From the NCBI GenBank assembly GCA_964507195.1, contig CAZDPA010000012.1, positions 1-42,210 on the forward strand: a DNA stretch of 42,210 bases, read 5' to 3'. Under the pieces are notes generated by a model. The model had not been told where the DNA came from and searched no databases. It saw only the letters and a program-made list of their open reading frames with translations. Below, in pieces: positions 6,752 to 15,977 of this stretch. Made by a program: the position numbers and the translations under genes. This DNA is from Solimonas sp964507195 (GTDB taxonomy: Bacteria > Pseudomonadota > Gammaproteobacteria > Nevskiales > Nevskiaceae). Position 1 is the first letter of the stretch. Each line of letters starts with the position of its first letter.

Positions 6752-8164
6752 ATGACGCTCTACAAGACCTACGCCGCCGAACTGTCGGAAATGATCGAGT
6801 CCGGTGCCTTGATCGCCGGGCAGCGCATGCCCTCGGTGCGCGAAGCGAGTCGTCACCGCGGGCTCAGCGTGGCCACGGTGCAGAAGGCCTATCACTGGCT
6901 GGAGGCGCGAGGCCTGATCGCTGCGCGCCTGCGCTCCGGCTACTACGTGAGCCGCAAGGCGCAAACCTTGCCGTCGCAGCCGACAGCATCGCGTTCCGCG
7001 CTGCAGTCGACCGTCGTCAGGAAAGGCGATCTGATCTTTGAGGTGCTCGATGCGGTTCAGCAGGGCCTCGTCGTGCCGCTGGGATCGGCCTTCCCGAGTC
7101 CGTTGCTGTTCCCGCTGCAGCGTCTGTACCGCTCGCTGAACCGCAGCGTGCGTGATCTCGATCCCTGGCGTACGGTCACCGATCTGTCGCCCGGCAATGC
7201 CGATCTGCGCCGCCAGATCGCGCTGCGCTATCACATCGACGGCATGGAGATCGCGTCGGACGAACTGGTCATCACCGATGGCGCGATGGAGGCGCTGAAC
7301 CTGTGCCTGCAGGCGGTGACGCGGCCGGGCGATGCCGTCGTCATCGAGTCGCCGACGTTCTACGTTGCGCTGCAGGCGCTGGAGCGGCTTGGCTTGCGCG
7401 CGATCGAAGTGGCAACGCATCCGGCCGATGGGGTCGATCTCGACGCCCTGGATACCGTGCTGAAACGGAATCGCCCGGCGGCGTGCTGGTTGATGCCCAA
7501 TTTCCAGAATCCGACCGGCGCGCTGATGCCGGAAGACAGGAAGCAACGCCTGGTCGCTTTGCTGGAACTGCATGGTGTGCCGCTGATCGAAGACGATGTC
7601 TACGGCGAGTTGTATTACGCCCCCACGCGACCGAAGCCGGCAAAAGCTTTCGACCGCACGGGCAATGTGCTGCACTGCGGCTCGTTCTCGAAATGCCTCG
7701 CGCCCGGTTACCGGATCGGCTGGGCTGCGCCCGGGCGCTACGCCGGCGCGGTTCGTCGCCTCAAGCTCGGTACGACCTTGTCCGCTGCGATCCCCTCGCA
7801 ACTGGCACTCGCGAACTATCTGGAAGGTGCAGCCTACGATCGTCATCTGCGCCAGCTGCGCGATGCCCTGTTCATCGAGCGCGATGCGATGATCAACGCG
7901 ATCCGCGAGTTCTTTCCAAAAGGCACAAAGGTGACGCGCCCGGAAGGCGGCTACTTCCTGTGGCTGGAGCTGCCCAAGGGCACCGATGCGCTGCAACTGC
8001 ATCGACTCGCGATGGCGCAGGGCATCAGCATTGCGCCGGGCGCCATCTTCTCGGCGCGGGATCGCTTTGCGCACTGTATCCGCCTGAACTACGGCCATCC
8101 GGACGATCGCCGTGTAGGCCGTGCACTCAGGACGCTGGGACGACTGGCGCTGGAGTGCGTGTAG
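6752..8164 (+). CDS. MocR-type GntR regulator with class I aminotransferase domain
   Basis: 470 residues. I start at ATG 6752 (AGGA about ten bases upstream), which begins just before the GntR winged helix: LYKTYAAELSEMIESGALIA, GQRMPSVREASRHRGLSVAT and an RSGYYV wing. A linker leads into a complete fold-type I PLP domain with SPTFY, NPTGA and the Schiff-base lysine K314 in GSFSKCLAPGYRIGW, and the terminal Arg of CIRLNYG. MocR proteins use PLP or an amino-acid adduct as effector and usually act as transcription factors rather than enzymes. Which metabolite is sensed is not visible. The divergent VOC gene is the nearest candidate target. Confidence 0.9.
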   Translation: MTLYKTYAAELSEMIESGALIAGQRMPSVREASRHRGLSVATVQKAYHWLEARGLIAARLRSGYYVSRKAQTLPSQPTASRSALQSTVVRKGDLIFEVLDAVQQGLVVPLGSAFPSPLLFPLQRLYRSLNRSVRDLDPWRTVTDLSPGNADLRRQIALRYHIDGMEIASDELVITDGAMEALNLCLQAVTRPGDAVVIESPTFYVALQALERLGLRAIEVATHPADGVDLDALDTVLKRNRPAACWLMPNFQNPTGALMPEDRKQRLVALLELHGVPLIEDDVYGELYYAPTRPKPAKAFDRTGNVLHCGSFSKCLAPGYRIGWAAPGRYAGAVRRLKLGTTLSAAIPSQLALANYLEGAAYDRHLRQLRDALFIERDAMINAIREFFPKGTKVTRPEGGYFLWLELPKGTDALQLHRLAMAQGISIAPGAIFSARDRFAHCIRLNYGHPDDRRVGRALRTLGRLALECV

Positions 8165-8250
8165 TTCGGCAACCGCTGTTCTTCAAGCGGCTGTCCCGGC
8201 TCCGCTGCGCGGAACCGGGCTACCGGCGAATGACGACCTGTTCAGTGCCA

Positions 8251-8487
8251 CTACGGCTGCAGTGCGAAGTGCAGCGCCAGTTGCGCGGCGGCGGCAAAAC
8301 CCAGCACAACCAGCACCGTCATCACGACGCCGAGGATGATGAAGTGCCAGGGTTTGCCGTGGGTGAAGTCGCGCCGCCGGGTGCGCGAGTTCTGCACGCC
8401 GAAGAAAGACCAGGCCACGCTGATGAAAACCTGCCACAGGGTCGGCGGCGCCATCGGTTCAGTCTGCAGATCCGGGCTGGGTTGCAT
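8251..8487 (-). CDS. DUF2970 small membrane protein
   Basis: 78 residues from ATG 8487, chosen because AGGAG lies seven bases upstream; a longer upstream frame to 8721 is composed of unlikely low-complexity sequence and overlaps the next gene's start. The conserved DUF2970 pattern is evident: PTLWQVFISVAWSFFGVQ, a basic NSRTRRRDF, KPWHFIILG and a single C-terminal membrane helix (about residues 48-72). The family is common in beta- and gammaproteobacteria and has no assigned function. It is divergent from the cyclic-di-GMP gene. Confidence 0.8.
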   Translation of the reverse strand: MQPSPDLQTEPMAPPTLWQVFISVAWSFFGVQNSRTRRRDFTHGKPWHFIILGVVMTVLVVLGFAAAAQLALHFALQP

Positions 8488-8701
8488 CTCGTGGCTCCTG
8501 TCGGGTGAAGGGGTCTTCGCCGCTGTGGAGTCATCTTGCCCAAGCGCGCTGTCTGCAGAAATCACCAGATCGATCAGGAAAACGCAGTACAGAACGGCCG
8601 TCGCTGGCGGCGCACGCGCCGGCAGCGCCAGCTGACCGACGGTAGCGGCCGGGCTGCTGGCCGTGTCGGTCTCCAGCAGCGGATGTTTCAAACTATGCGA
8701 C

Positions 8702-11700
8702 ATGAGTTCGGGACTCTCCACGCGTCAGGCGGAACTGCAGCCCGCTGGTTCGGCGGCGATGGCGCGCGCCAGAAATGTTCTGCTCATTCTGCTGGTCGCA
8801 GCGGCCTACTACGTCACCGGACGCCTGGGCCTGCTGCTGGCCATTCCACCCGGCTACGCGACGGCGGTCTGGCCGCCGTCCGGCATCGCCCTGGCGGCGC
8901 TGCTGCTCTGCGGCAGCCGCGTGTGGCCGGGTATCTGGCTTGGATCGTTCCTGATCAATGTATGGACCGGGCTGGATCTTTCCGGAGCGTCAGCCTTCGG
9001 CGCATCCTTGCTGTTGCCGGGCGCCATCGCCCTGGGAGCGGCCGCGCAGGCGCTGATCGGCGCCGGCTTGATCCGCCGCTTTGTCGGCTATCACAACATC
9101 CTCGAGCAGGAATTCGATGTCCTGCGCCTGCTCGTGCTCGGCGGGCCTGCGGCCTGTCTGATCGCGGCGAGCATTGGCGTCGGCGGCCTGTGGATGACCG
9201 GGGCGATCGCCGATGACGTCGTCCGGTTCAACTGGTGGACCTGGTGGGTGGGCGACACGATCGGCGTCCTGATCTTCGCTCCGGCAATCCTCGTCTGGGC
9301 GGTCCGGCCATTCCACACCTGGCTGCGCCAGCAACTGGCGGTGACCTTGCCGCTGCTGCTGCTGTTCGCGGTGGTAGTCACAGTCTTTATCGGCGCCAGT
9401 GCCCGCGAACAACAGCGGGTCAAGGCGGAATTTGAAGCGGTCAGTGGACAGGCTGCATATCATCTGCGCACCGATCTGGATCGCTACGAAGTCGCGCTGT
9501 CGGCAACGGCAGGCCTGTTCTCCAGCTCGCAGGAGGTGACCGCAACCGACTTCAACAACTTCACAGAAACGCTGCTGAAGCAATTGCCGGGGCTGTTCGC
9601 CATCAGCTGGAATGCAGTGGTGCCAGACCGCGAGCGCCTGGACTTCGAAGCGCGCATGCGCGCCCAGGGCTTCAGCAATTTCCGGATCGTCGAACAGGAC
9701 GCGCAGGGCCGGCTGGTGCCGGCAAAGATGCGCGAGACGCATGTCGTCGTGACCTACATCCGCTATGCCGATGCGGCGAAGGGTGCCCAGGGTCTCGATG
9801 TCGAGTTCGATCCGGTGCGCCGTGCCGCCAATCGGACTGCGGCAGCAACGCGACGCCCGACCGCGACCGAGCCGGTATGGCTGATCGGCGACGTCACCGA
9901 CAGCCAGGGACTGCTGCTGACTCTCGCAGTCCACGATCAGGACAATCAGCTGCGCGGCTTCGCCACCCTGGTCATCCGCCACCGCAATCTTGTCGAGCGC
10001 ATGCTGCGGAACATGACAGGCAGCGGCATCGAACTTCGGATTCTGGATCAGTCGGCGTCACCGCAGGCGCTGATCCATGGCAGCGACGCTGCCGAGCCCG
10101 CCGGCGGCCTCCGTCATGCGGTGCAGATTGAAGTCGGCCAGCGGCACTGGGATCTGCAGTACAGCCTGCCTGCGAGTTACCTGGTCGCGCACCGATCGTG
10201 GGCGATCTGGCTGGTGCTTGCCGCCGGAATGTTCCTGACGGCACTGATGGGCATCCTGCTGCTGGTGCTGGTGGGCCGCGCCGAGAAGATTGAAGGCCGT
10301 GTTGCCGAGCGGACATCGCAGTTGCGCGCCAGCGAGGAGCGCTTTCGCGGTCTGGTCGAGTCGGCGCCGGATGCGATGGTCATCGTCGGCAAGAGTGGGC
10401 GCATCGAACTCATCAACTCGCAGACCAAGAAGCTGTTCGGCTATTCGCGGCAGGAGCTGGTGGGGCAGCCGGTGGAGTTTCTGATTCCGGACCGGCTGCG
10501 CCACGGTCATGTGGGACACCGCGACGGCTATATCGCGGCGCCGCGCGCACGCGCAATGGGTGAAGGTCGGGCGCTGTTCGGGCGGCGCAAGGACGGTAGC
10601 GAGTTCCCGCTCGAGATCAGCTTGAGCCCATTGCGCGTTGGCGACGAAGTCATGGTCACCAGCTCCATTCGTGACATCACTGCGCGCAAACAGGCCGAAG
10701 CCGAGCTGAACCACACGCTGTCGGTGTTGACTGCGACCCTGGAGTCGACCGCTGATGGGATCCTCGTCGTCGATCTCAATGCGAGGATCGTCAGCTACAA
10801 CCAGCAGTTCCTCGAGATGTGGCAGGTCCCCGAGCTGATCGCCCAGACCCTGGACGAGAAGCTGGTGCTGTCGTCCGTGCTGCCGCAACTGCAAGACCCC
10901 GATCACTTCCTCGGCAAAGTGCGCGAGCTGTACGAAGATCCCAAGGCAGAAGATACGGATCTGCTCGAGTTCAAGGATGGCAAGGTCTTCGAGCGCTACT
11001 CGCGAGGCCATCTGGTTGGCGGCGAAATCGTCGGGCGCGTCTGGAGTTTCCGTGACGTTACCCAGCGCCGCGCTGCGGAAGCGGCGCTCAGGGCCTCGGA
11101 AGCCCGCTACCGTGCGGCAGAGACGACCCAGCGGGCGATCGTTGCCGGCGTGATCGATGCCATCATCACCGTCGACGAGCGGGGAATCGTGCAATCCTTC
11201 AATCCTGCTGCGGAACGCATGTTCGGCTGGTCGGCCAGGGAGATGATCGGCAGCGATCTCCGCATGCTGATACCGCCGCAGCTTCGCGATGAGGTTGACT
11301 TCGAGAAGCTGGAGGAAACGGATCTGATCGGCCTGCGCCGCGAAAGCATGGGCTTGCGACGCGATGGCGACCAGTTCCCGATTGACCTCGCGATCAATCG
11401 CATGCCGCACCCGGAGCGGCGCGAGTACGTCGCGATGATCGAGGACATCAGCGAGCGCAAGATTGCGGAGGCGCACATCCAGCACCTGGCGCACCACGAT
11501 TCACTGACCAAGCTGCCGAACCGCGCGCTGCTGCAGGACCGCCTGAACATGGCGATTGTCACGGCTGAGCGGCAGAAGCAAATGCTCGGCGTGATGCTGC
11601 TGGATCTCGATCACTTCAAGCGCATCAACGATTCCATGGGCCATCACGTCGGCGATCAGATTCTGCAGATGGTCGCGGACCGGCTGCGCGACTGTGTGCG

Positions 11701-12808
11701 CCAGGCCGATACAGTGGCGCGCATGGGTGGTGATGAATTCGTTGTGTTGCTGGCCGATGTGGCGAGTCGCAGCGATGTCGAGCGCGTTGCCGACGCGATC
11801 GTCCATCAGCTGTCATTGCCGATGATGCTCGGCCAGCAGGAACTTGTGCTGACCCCGAGCATCGGTGTCTGCGCGTATCCGAGCGACGGACTCGATGCGC
11901 TGACGCTGATGAGGAATGCCGACACCGCGATGTATCACGCCAAGGAGCACGGCCGCGGCCATCAGCAGTGGTTCAGTCCGGACATGCTGCACGAACCGGA
12001 AGAGCACTTGGCGCTGACCAACGCATTGCATCGCGCCTTGGAGCGCGAGGAATTCTCGCTGCATTACCAGCCCCTGGTCAGTATTCATGACTGCGAGGTG
12101 GTTGGCATGGAGGCCCTGCTGCGCTGGACTCATCCGGTGCGCGGTGCGCTGGCACCGGGCAACTTCGTCTTCCTGGCCGAGGAGTCCGGCATCATCGCGC
12201 CGATCGGAGAATGGGTCTTGCGCAAGGCCTGCCACGATATCCGGCGCCTGCAGGAGCAACTCGGGCAACCGCTGACTCTGGCGGTCAACGTTTCGCCACG
12301 TCAGTTTCGCGGACAGAACATCGTGAAGATCGTTCAGGAGGCGCTCGCTGACAGCGGTCTGGCAGCCAGCGATCTCACACTCGAAATTACCGAGAGCCTG
12401 CTGCTGGAAAGCCGCGAAGATACCATCGCCACACTCAAGGAGCTGCGCAAGTTGGGTGTCAGCATTGCGGTGGATGATTTCGGAACCGGCTATTCCAGCC
12501 TCAGCTATCTCACGCGCTTCCCGATCGACAAGCTCAAGATCGACGGCTCCTTCGTGCGCGATCTGCATGTGGACTCCGACGATGCCGCGGTCGTCAGCGC
12601 GATCATTGCCATGGGCAAGAGCCTGCGCATGACCGTTGTCGCTGAAGGCGTCGAGACCATTGAGCAGCTGCAGTACCTGCGCGAGCGCGGCTGTGACGAG
12701 GTTCAGGGCTTCTTCCTGTCCAAAGCCGTGAGCCTTGAGCAGTTCCCCGCGGTCGCACGGGACATCCAGGGAAGGCAGGCGGACCTGGCCTGCTCTGCAG
12801 TTTGTTGA
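8702..12808 (+). CDS. MASE1-CHASE-PAS-PAS-PAS-GGDEF-EAL cyclic-di-GMP protein
   Basis: About 1368 residues. Order: MASE1 multi-span membrane sensor (about 20-235, with ATAVWPPSGIALAALLL), a periplasmic CHASE-type segment (about 245-490, RTDLDRYEVALSATAGLF), a membrane helix (about 498-525), three PAS domains (about 545-920), GGDEF (about 930-1095) and EAL (about 1105-1350). The diguanylate cyclase motif is intact, G1009-G-D-E-F, and the phosphodiesterase motif E1137-A-L is intact with DDFGTGYSSL further on. An RxxD inhibitory site five residues before GGDEF is not obvious: the residues there read DTVARMGGDEF. Both activities are therefore possible. It is expected in the inner membrane, changing cyclic-di-GMP in response to a periplasmic signal. 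The start codon is uncertain: 8702 has no ribosome site, 8759 is an alternative. Confidence 0.9.
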   Translation: MSSGLSTRQAELQPAGSAAMARARNVLLILLVAAAYYVTGRLGLLLAIPPGYATAVWPPSGIALAALLLCGSRVWPGIWLGSFLINVWTGLDLSGASAFGASLLLPGAIALGAAAQALIGAGLIRRFVGYHNILEQEFDVLRLLVLGGPAACLIAASIGVGGLWMTGAIADDVVRFNWWTWWVGDTIGVLIFAPAILVWAVRPFHTWLRQQLAVTLPLLLLFAVVVTVFIGASAREQQRVKAEFEAVSGQAAYHLRTDLDRYEVALSATAGLFSSSQEVTATDFNNFTETLLKQLPGLFAISWNAVVPDRERLDFEARMRAQGFSNFRIVEQDAQGRLVPAKMRETHVVVTYIRYADAAKGAQGLDVEFDPVRRAANRTAAATRRPTATEPVWLIGDVTDSQGLLLTLAVHDQDNQLRGFATLVIRHRNLVERMLRNMTGSGIELRILDQSASPQALIHGSDAAEPAGGLRHAVQIEVGQRHWDLQYSLPASYLVAHRSWAIWLVLAAGMFLTALMGILLLVLVGRAEKIEGRVAERTSQLRASEERFRGLVESAPDAMVIVGKSGRIELINSQTKKLFGYSRQELVGQPVEFLIPDRLRHGHVGHRDGYIAAPRARAMGEGRALFGRRKDGSEFPLEISLSPLRVGDEVMVTSSIRDITARKQAEAELNHTLSVLTATLESTADGILVVDLNARIVSYNQQFLEMWQVPELIAQTLDEKLVLSSVLPQLQDPDHFLGKVRELYEDPKAEDTDLLEFKDGKVFERYSRGHLVGGEIVGRVWSFRDVTQRRAAEAALRASEARYRAAETTQRAIVAGVIDAIITVDERGIVQSFNPAAERMFGWSAREMIGSDLRMLIPPQLRDEVDFEKLEETDLIGLRRESMGLRRDGDQFPIDLAINRMPHPERREYVAMIEDISERKIAEAHIQHLAHHDSLTKLPNRALLQDRLNMAIVTAERQKQMLGVMLLDLDHFKRINDSMGHHVGDQILQMVADRLRDCVRQADTVARMGGDEFVVLLADVASRSDVERVADAIVHQLSLPMMLGQQELVLTPSIGVCAYPSDGLDALTLMRNADTAMYHAKEHGRGHQQWFSPDMLHEPEEHLALTNALHRALEREEFSLHYQPLVSIHDCEVVGMEALLRWTHPVRGALAPGNFVFLAEESGIIAPIGEWVLRKACHDIRRLQEQLGQPLTLAVNVSPRQFRGQNIVKIVQEALADSGLAASDLTLEITESLLLESREDTIATLKELRKLGVSIAVDDFGTGYSSLSYLTRFPIDKLKIDGSFVRDLHVDSDDAAVVSAIIAMGKSLRMTVVAEGVETIEQLQYLRERGCDEVQGFFLSKAVSLEQFPAVARDIQGRQADLACSAVC

Positions 12809-12889
12809 CGCGAAGTCGATCGCCGCAGGGCGGCAAGATATGCCGGCCTGCAGCACTGTTGCCGGACTCGCTGCAGACCACCGCTCAGA

Positions 12890-13231
12890 TGTTGCGTCAG
12901 GAAGACGGAGAACATCGGAGAAAAGCTCACGTTTGAAGCCGACGGCCTGAACATCGACGAGTACGCCCGGACCTGGCGTGTTGATGGCGTGAAGCTGCAG
13001 TTCTTTGCAAAAAAACTCGGTACTCCAGAGGCGCAGAAAGCCCTCGAATCCCGACTGGCCCATGCGCCGGTTGATGGGCATGACACTGGCGCCATTCGGG
13101 TTGTTACGGAGGCATGCCTGTTTTCCGTGAAGGCGCAGCTGGTCGAGGAGCGTCTCACCAGCAGAGATCTTTACGACCTGCGCACCCTGCTCCAAACAGG
13201 CCCTAACAGGCCCTGGGGAAGCTCTGAATAA
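12890..13231 (+). pseudogene. Remnant of AbiEii/AbiGii-type nucleotidyltransferase toxin
   Basis: About 110 codons in one frame read like the C-terminal half of AbiEii family toxins: LTFEADGLNIDEYARTW, VDGVKLQFFAKKL and, later, SVKAQLVEERLTSRDLYDL, the last being the typical family C-terminal motif. The N-terminal nucleotidyltransferase core (GS...D.D) is absent, there is no suitable start codon or ribosome site, and no AbiEi antitoxin is nearby. It is best read as a truncated relic of an abortive-infection toxin-antitoxin locus. Its reading frame ends with codons supplied by the palindromic element that follows. Family assignment rests on motif memory and is moderate. Confidence 0.6.
13195..13214. 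repeat. Tandem duplication of AACAGGCCCT
   Basis: The ten bases AACAGGCCCT occur twice head-to-tail (13195-13204, 13205-13214), directly outside the left end of the palindromic element. A third copy lies at 28908-28917, just outside the right end of the second inverted-repeat element. Confidence 0.7.
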
Positions 13232-13284
13232 GTCGATCCGTCATTCCCGCGTGCGCGGGAATAACGACTTATTCAGAGCCTCCC
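13216..13284. mobile_element. Palindromic MITE-like element
   Basis: The outer 15 bases GCTCTGAATAAGTCG (13221-13235) recur perfectly inverted at 13265-13279, and the match extends with one mismatch for five more bases on each side (GGGAA/GGGAG). The core contains a second perfect inverted repeat, ATTCCCGCG (13243-13251) and CGCGGGAAT (13254-13262). The ATTCCC...GGGAAT core is like that of short dispersed repeats known in many proteobacteria. No coding capacity. It separates the toxin remnant from the START-domain gene and contributes the final codons and stop of both, so it may also work as a terminator for the convergent pair. Confidence 0.7.
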
Positions 13285-13946
13285 TGGTGAACCGCTTCGG
13301 TGATATGCGGCAGGCTGGCGTTGACGTATTTCGGGCGTTGTACCAGTTCCCGCAGTTTGCTCAGGCTGTTGAATGGCGTGCTGATCGACATCGCATTGAT
13401 GATCGACGACGGAATCGGTCCGGCCGGGTCGGACAGCAGCAGGGATTCCACCTGCACGCCGCCGCCGGCCAATGGCGTCAGCGTCCACTGCTGGCGTGAC
13501 TTCACGATGCGCACGTAGTCGTTCTTCAGCGGCATCAGGTCTGTGGTCGCGGTGTCTGCGATCGTGACGGTATGCGTTTTCGGGTCCTGGCTGATCTCGC
13601 GCTGGTTGAGGATGTCGCGATCGCTGACAGGCCAGGGCATCTTCATCATCGAATAGATCTGATAACGGGTCGCGCTCTCGCGATTCCGGATTTCCGAGTG
13701 TTCGACGATATCTGCCAGCTCCAGCGTGGCAAGCGGATCCTCGAGGACGGCGACGATCCCGGACAGGCGTGCGTCGATCCGGGTGACACCACGCACTTCG
13801 TGAATCGTCCAGCCCGGGACCGGGCGCGTGTAGATCTGGATACCGTCCTTGTCTTTCTGCTGCTGCCAGGCGGTTTCGCCGGCCGCGATCGCTGGCACTG
13901 CGAGAGCGGCGGCCAGTGCGAAGAGTGCTGCGGGGAAGATGCGCAT
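13269..13946 (-). CDS. Periplasmic START-domain lipid-binding-like protein
   Basis: 225 residues from ATG 13946, the start that gives a clean Sec signal peptide (MRIFPAALFALAAALAVPAIAAG). The mature chain follows the START/SRPBCC pattern: GIQIYTRPVPGWTIHEVRG, VLEDPLATLELADIVEH, RDILNQREI, WTLTPLAGGGVQVE and a C-terminal helix near PSSIINAMSISTPFNSLSK. Bacterial members probably bind a hydrophobic ligand in the envelope. An in-frame ATG at 13985 lacks both ribosome site and sense as a signal peptide. The last codons (GGSE then TAA) lie in the mobile element, so the native C-terminus may have been slightly altered by insertion. Confidence 0.8.
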   Translation of the reverse strand: MRIFPAALFALAAALAVPAIAAGETAWQQQKDKDGIQIYTRPVPGWTIHEVRGVTRIDARLSGIVAVLEDPLATLELADIVEHSEIRNRESATRYQIYSMMKMPWPVSDRDILNQREISQDPKTHTVTIADTATTDLMPLKNDYVRIVKSRQQWTLTPLAGGGVQVESLLLSDPAGPIPSSIINAMSISTPFNSLSKLRELVQRPKYVNASLPHITEAVHQGGSE

Positions 13947-14118
13947 CGATTTATGTATTCGTATCGGTTGAAGACGTCTGTACAAGGAGGTTCAGAACAC
14001 CGGGAAGTTCCGGAGTAGCTCTGGCAGCTGCGGATCAGCTCCGCTGAGGAGACGGGGCCCGGAGGCACTCAAATCACCTTTGGATACCGCTACCCAAGCC
14101 TGGATTTGCCGGGTACAC

Positions 14119-14136
14119 TGTCAAAATATGATACAC
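14119..14136 (+). promoter_or_regulatory. Promoter and possible operator of the TetR gene
   Basis: TATGAT (14127-14132) is a good -10 box. It lies within TGTCAAAATATGATACA (14119-14135), an imperfect dyad resembling the perfect TGTCATAACTATGACA in front of the PQQ dehydrogenase. The -35 region (TTGCCG, 14106-14111, 15-bp spacing) is poor. The start codon follows within a few bases, so the transcript may be leaderless. Confidence 0.4.
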
Positions 14137-14718
14137 ATGGATCATAATCAACCTCGCCCAAAGGCGTCAAACACCACCGATGCCCGCCTGGTGCGCTCGC
14201 GTGCAGCCCTCGCCAGTGCCTTGCTGCAGCTGATTGAGCTGCGCCCGTTCGACCAGATCACCGTCCGCGAGATTGCTGCCCAGGCCGGGGTGGGGTACGC
14301 GACTTTCTTCCGCCATTACGAGAGCAAGGAATCGCTGCTGGAGGACGTTGCGGCTGATCAGGTGCGCCAGGTCGTTGCGCGGGCCCTGCCGGCATTCGAC
14401 CAGGTCGACAGTCGTGCATCCTGTCTGGTGCTGTGCAGCCACGTGGAAGAGAACCGCAAGCTGTGGTCCGCCCTGTTCACCAGCGGTGCGCAGAAGGCGG
14501 TGCGCGAGGAGCTGGTGAGGGTATCGATGGAGATCGCGTCGACGCGATCGCAGGGCTGGATCCCGGCAGAACTGGGTGTGATCGTGACGGCGACCTCGAC
14601 GGTCGAGGTCCTTTCGTGGTGGCTGCGCCAGCCTGAAAGCGTGCCGGTGGAGCAGGTCGCCAAGATGCTCGACTGGCTGATCATGTCGCCGCTGTCGCGC
14701 CTCGGATCGGGGATCTGA
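14137..14718 (+). CDS. TetR family transcriptional regulator
   Basis: 193 residues from ATG 14137; ATG 14128 is an equally possible start and neither has a ribosome site. A normal TetR DNA-binding domain is present: RSRAALASALLQLIELRPF, ITVREIAAQAGVGYATFFRH and YESKESLL. The C-terminal ligand domain (about residues 70-190) contains two cysteines (SCLVLCSHVEEN) and ends with a dimer helix near VLSWWLRQPE. It is first in a same-strand series with the RND adaptor and pump (125 bases to the adaptor start), so control of that pump is the obvious inference. A shared dyad suggests the PQQ dehydrogenase may also be a target. The ligand is unknown. Confidence 0.85.
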   Translation: MDHNQPRPKASNTTDARLVRSRAALASALLQLIELRPFDQITVREIAAQAGVGYATFFRHYESKESLLEDVAADQVRQVVARALPAFDQVDSRASCLVLCSHVEENRKLWSALFTSGAQKAVREELVRVSMEIASTRSQGWIPAELGVIVTATSTVEVLSWWLRQPESVPVEQVAKMLDWLIMSPLSRLGSGI

Positions 14719-14843
14719 GACGGATTCCGATCAGAGCCGATCGGCATCTTTATGAGCTATATAGATCAAACAGGTTTTTGGGTCCGTCGGGAGGGTCGCG
14801 GCGGGCGGGATTTCGATGCAGGGCAATGCAACCAGGACTTCCC

Positions 14844-15977
14844 GTGAGCACAGTTCCAGAGACAAGGATCGTTGCCGGCATTCGCAGATACGCCGGATGC
14901 CTGATCGGCGGTATCGCCGCTGTTTTGCTGTCAGCGTGCAGCGCGCAGACCGCGGACGCCACCCCCCAGCGCCCGGTCATGGCCGTCGAAGTGACTACGC
15001 TATCGACCAACAGCTGGCCGGACACGCTGGTCGCGAGCGGCGAGGTTGCGGCTTGGCAGGAGGCGGTGATCGGCACCGAGGTTGCCGGAGTGCGCCTGCA
15101 GGAAGTCCGTGCAGACGTCGGCGATGTCGTGAAGCGGGGCGATCTGCTTGCGCGTTACGACGAGGACAGCCTGCGCGCCGATCTGACGCGGCTGGAGGCG
15201 GAAGTCGCCGTGGCCGAGGCGACGCTCGCGGAGGCCGAGGCCGACGCGCAGCGCGTCGACCGCTTGCAGGACACGCAGGCCATTTCGGCGCAGGCTGCCC
15301 TGGGCTATCGCACCGCGGCGGCGGTTGCGCAGGCGCGCCTGGACTCGGCTCGCGCGCAGCGCGAGGCACAACGGCTGAAGCTGCGTTATGCACGCATCAC
15401 CGCGCCGGACGACGGCGTGATCACCTCGCGCTCGGCCACGCTCGGCGCGGTCGGCGTTCTCGGTGCGGAGCTGTTCCGCCTGCTGCGCGAGGGCCGGCTT
15501 GAGTGGCGTGCGGAGGTCCCGTCCGTGGAACTCGCGCGCCTCAAGCCGGGCATGGCGGTCGAGATTGTCCGTTCGGACGGCGAAGTCGTTGCCGGCAAGC
15601 TGCGCCAGCTCGCGCCAACCGTCGATGCGCGCACGCGTAACGGCATTGCCTATGTCGACGTGCCGGCTGACAGCGGACTCGCCGCCGGCATGTACGTGAG
15701 CGGTCACTTCGTGCTCGCCGAGCGCGAGGCGCTGACCATGCCCGAAGTGGCGGTCATCCTGCGCGACGGCAACAGCTACCTGATGCGGGTCGATGCCGAA
15801 CGGCGCGTCCACCAGCTCAAGGTCCGTACCGGGCGCCGTCGCGACGGGGCGATCGAGATCCTTGACGGCGTCGCACCGGATGATCGCTTCGTGCGCTCGG
15901 GCGGCGCCTTCCTCGCCGATGGCGACCTGGTCGATATCACGGTCGAGCAGCAGGCTGGCGAGCAGCACGCGTCATGA
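14844..15977 (+). CDS. RND efflux periplasmic adaptor lipoprotein
   Basis: 377 residues from GTG 14844, supported by AGGA six bases upstream and by the lipoprotein signal it creates (CLIGGIAAVLLSAC, lipidated Cys32). The chain has the membrane-fusion order: beta/lipoyl half (ASGEVAAWQEAVIGTEVAG), an alpha-helical hairpin (about 115-185), the second lipoyl half (LRYARITAPDDGVITS), a beta-barrel (VEIVRSDGEVVAGKL) and a membrane-proximal end. It couples the inner-membrane pump to an outer-membrane channel. Its stop overlaps the pump start (ATGA), so the two are translationally coupled. No TolC-like channel gene is present, implying use of a shared one. Confidence 0.9.
   Translation: MSTVPETRIVAGIRRYAGCLIGGIAAVLLSACSAQTADATPQRPVMAVEVTTLSTNSWPDTLVASGEVAAWQEAVIGTEVAGVRLQEVRADVGDVVKRGDLLARYDEDSLRADLTRLEAEVAVAEATLAEAEADAQRVDRLQDTQAISAQAALGYRTAAAVAQARLDSARAQREAQRLKLRYARITAPDDGVITSRSATLGAVGVLGAELFRLLREGRLEWRAEVPSVELARLKPGMAVEIVRSDGEVVAGKLRQLAPTVDARTRNGIAYVDVPADSGLAAGMYVSGHFVLAEREALTMPEVAVILRDGNSYLMRVDAERRVHQLKVRTGRRRDGAIEILDGVAPDDRFVRSGGAFLADGDLVDITVEQQAGEQHAS

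Noticed and set aside
6728..8098. 456-codon minus-strand frame opposite the MocR gene
   Set aside because: Same reasoning: the plus strand has HTH and PLP-lysine motifs, the antisense is compositionally biased.
8663..8701. Upstream extension of the cyclic-di-GMP protein
   Set aside because: No ribosome site and no added conserved sequence; 8702 or 8759 are better starts.
12809..13290. Prophage or genomic-island boundary
   Set aside because: Only a toxin relic and one small palindrome are present; no integrase, attachment-site duplication or phage gene is seen.
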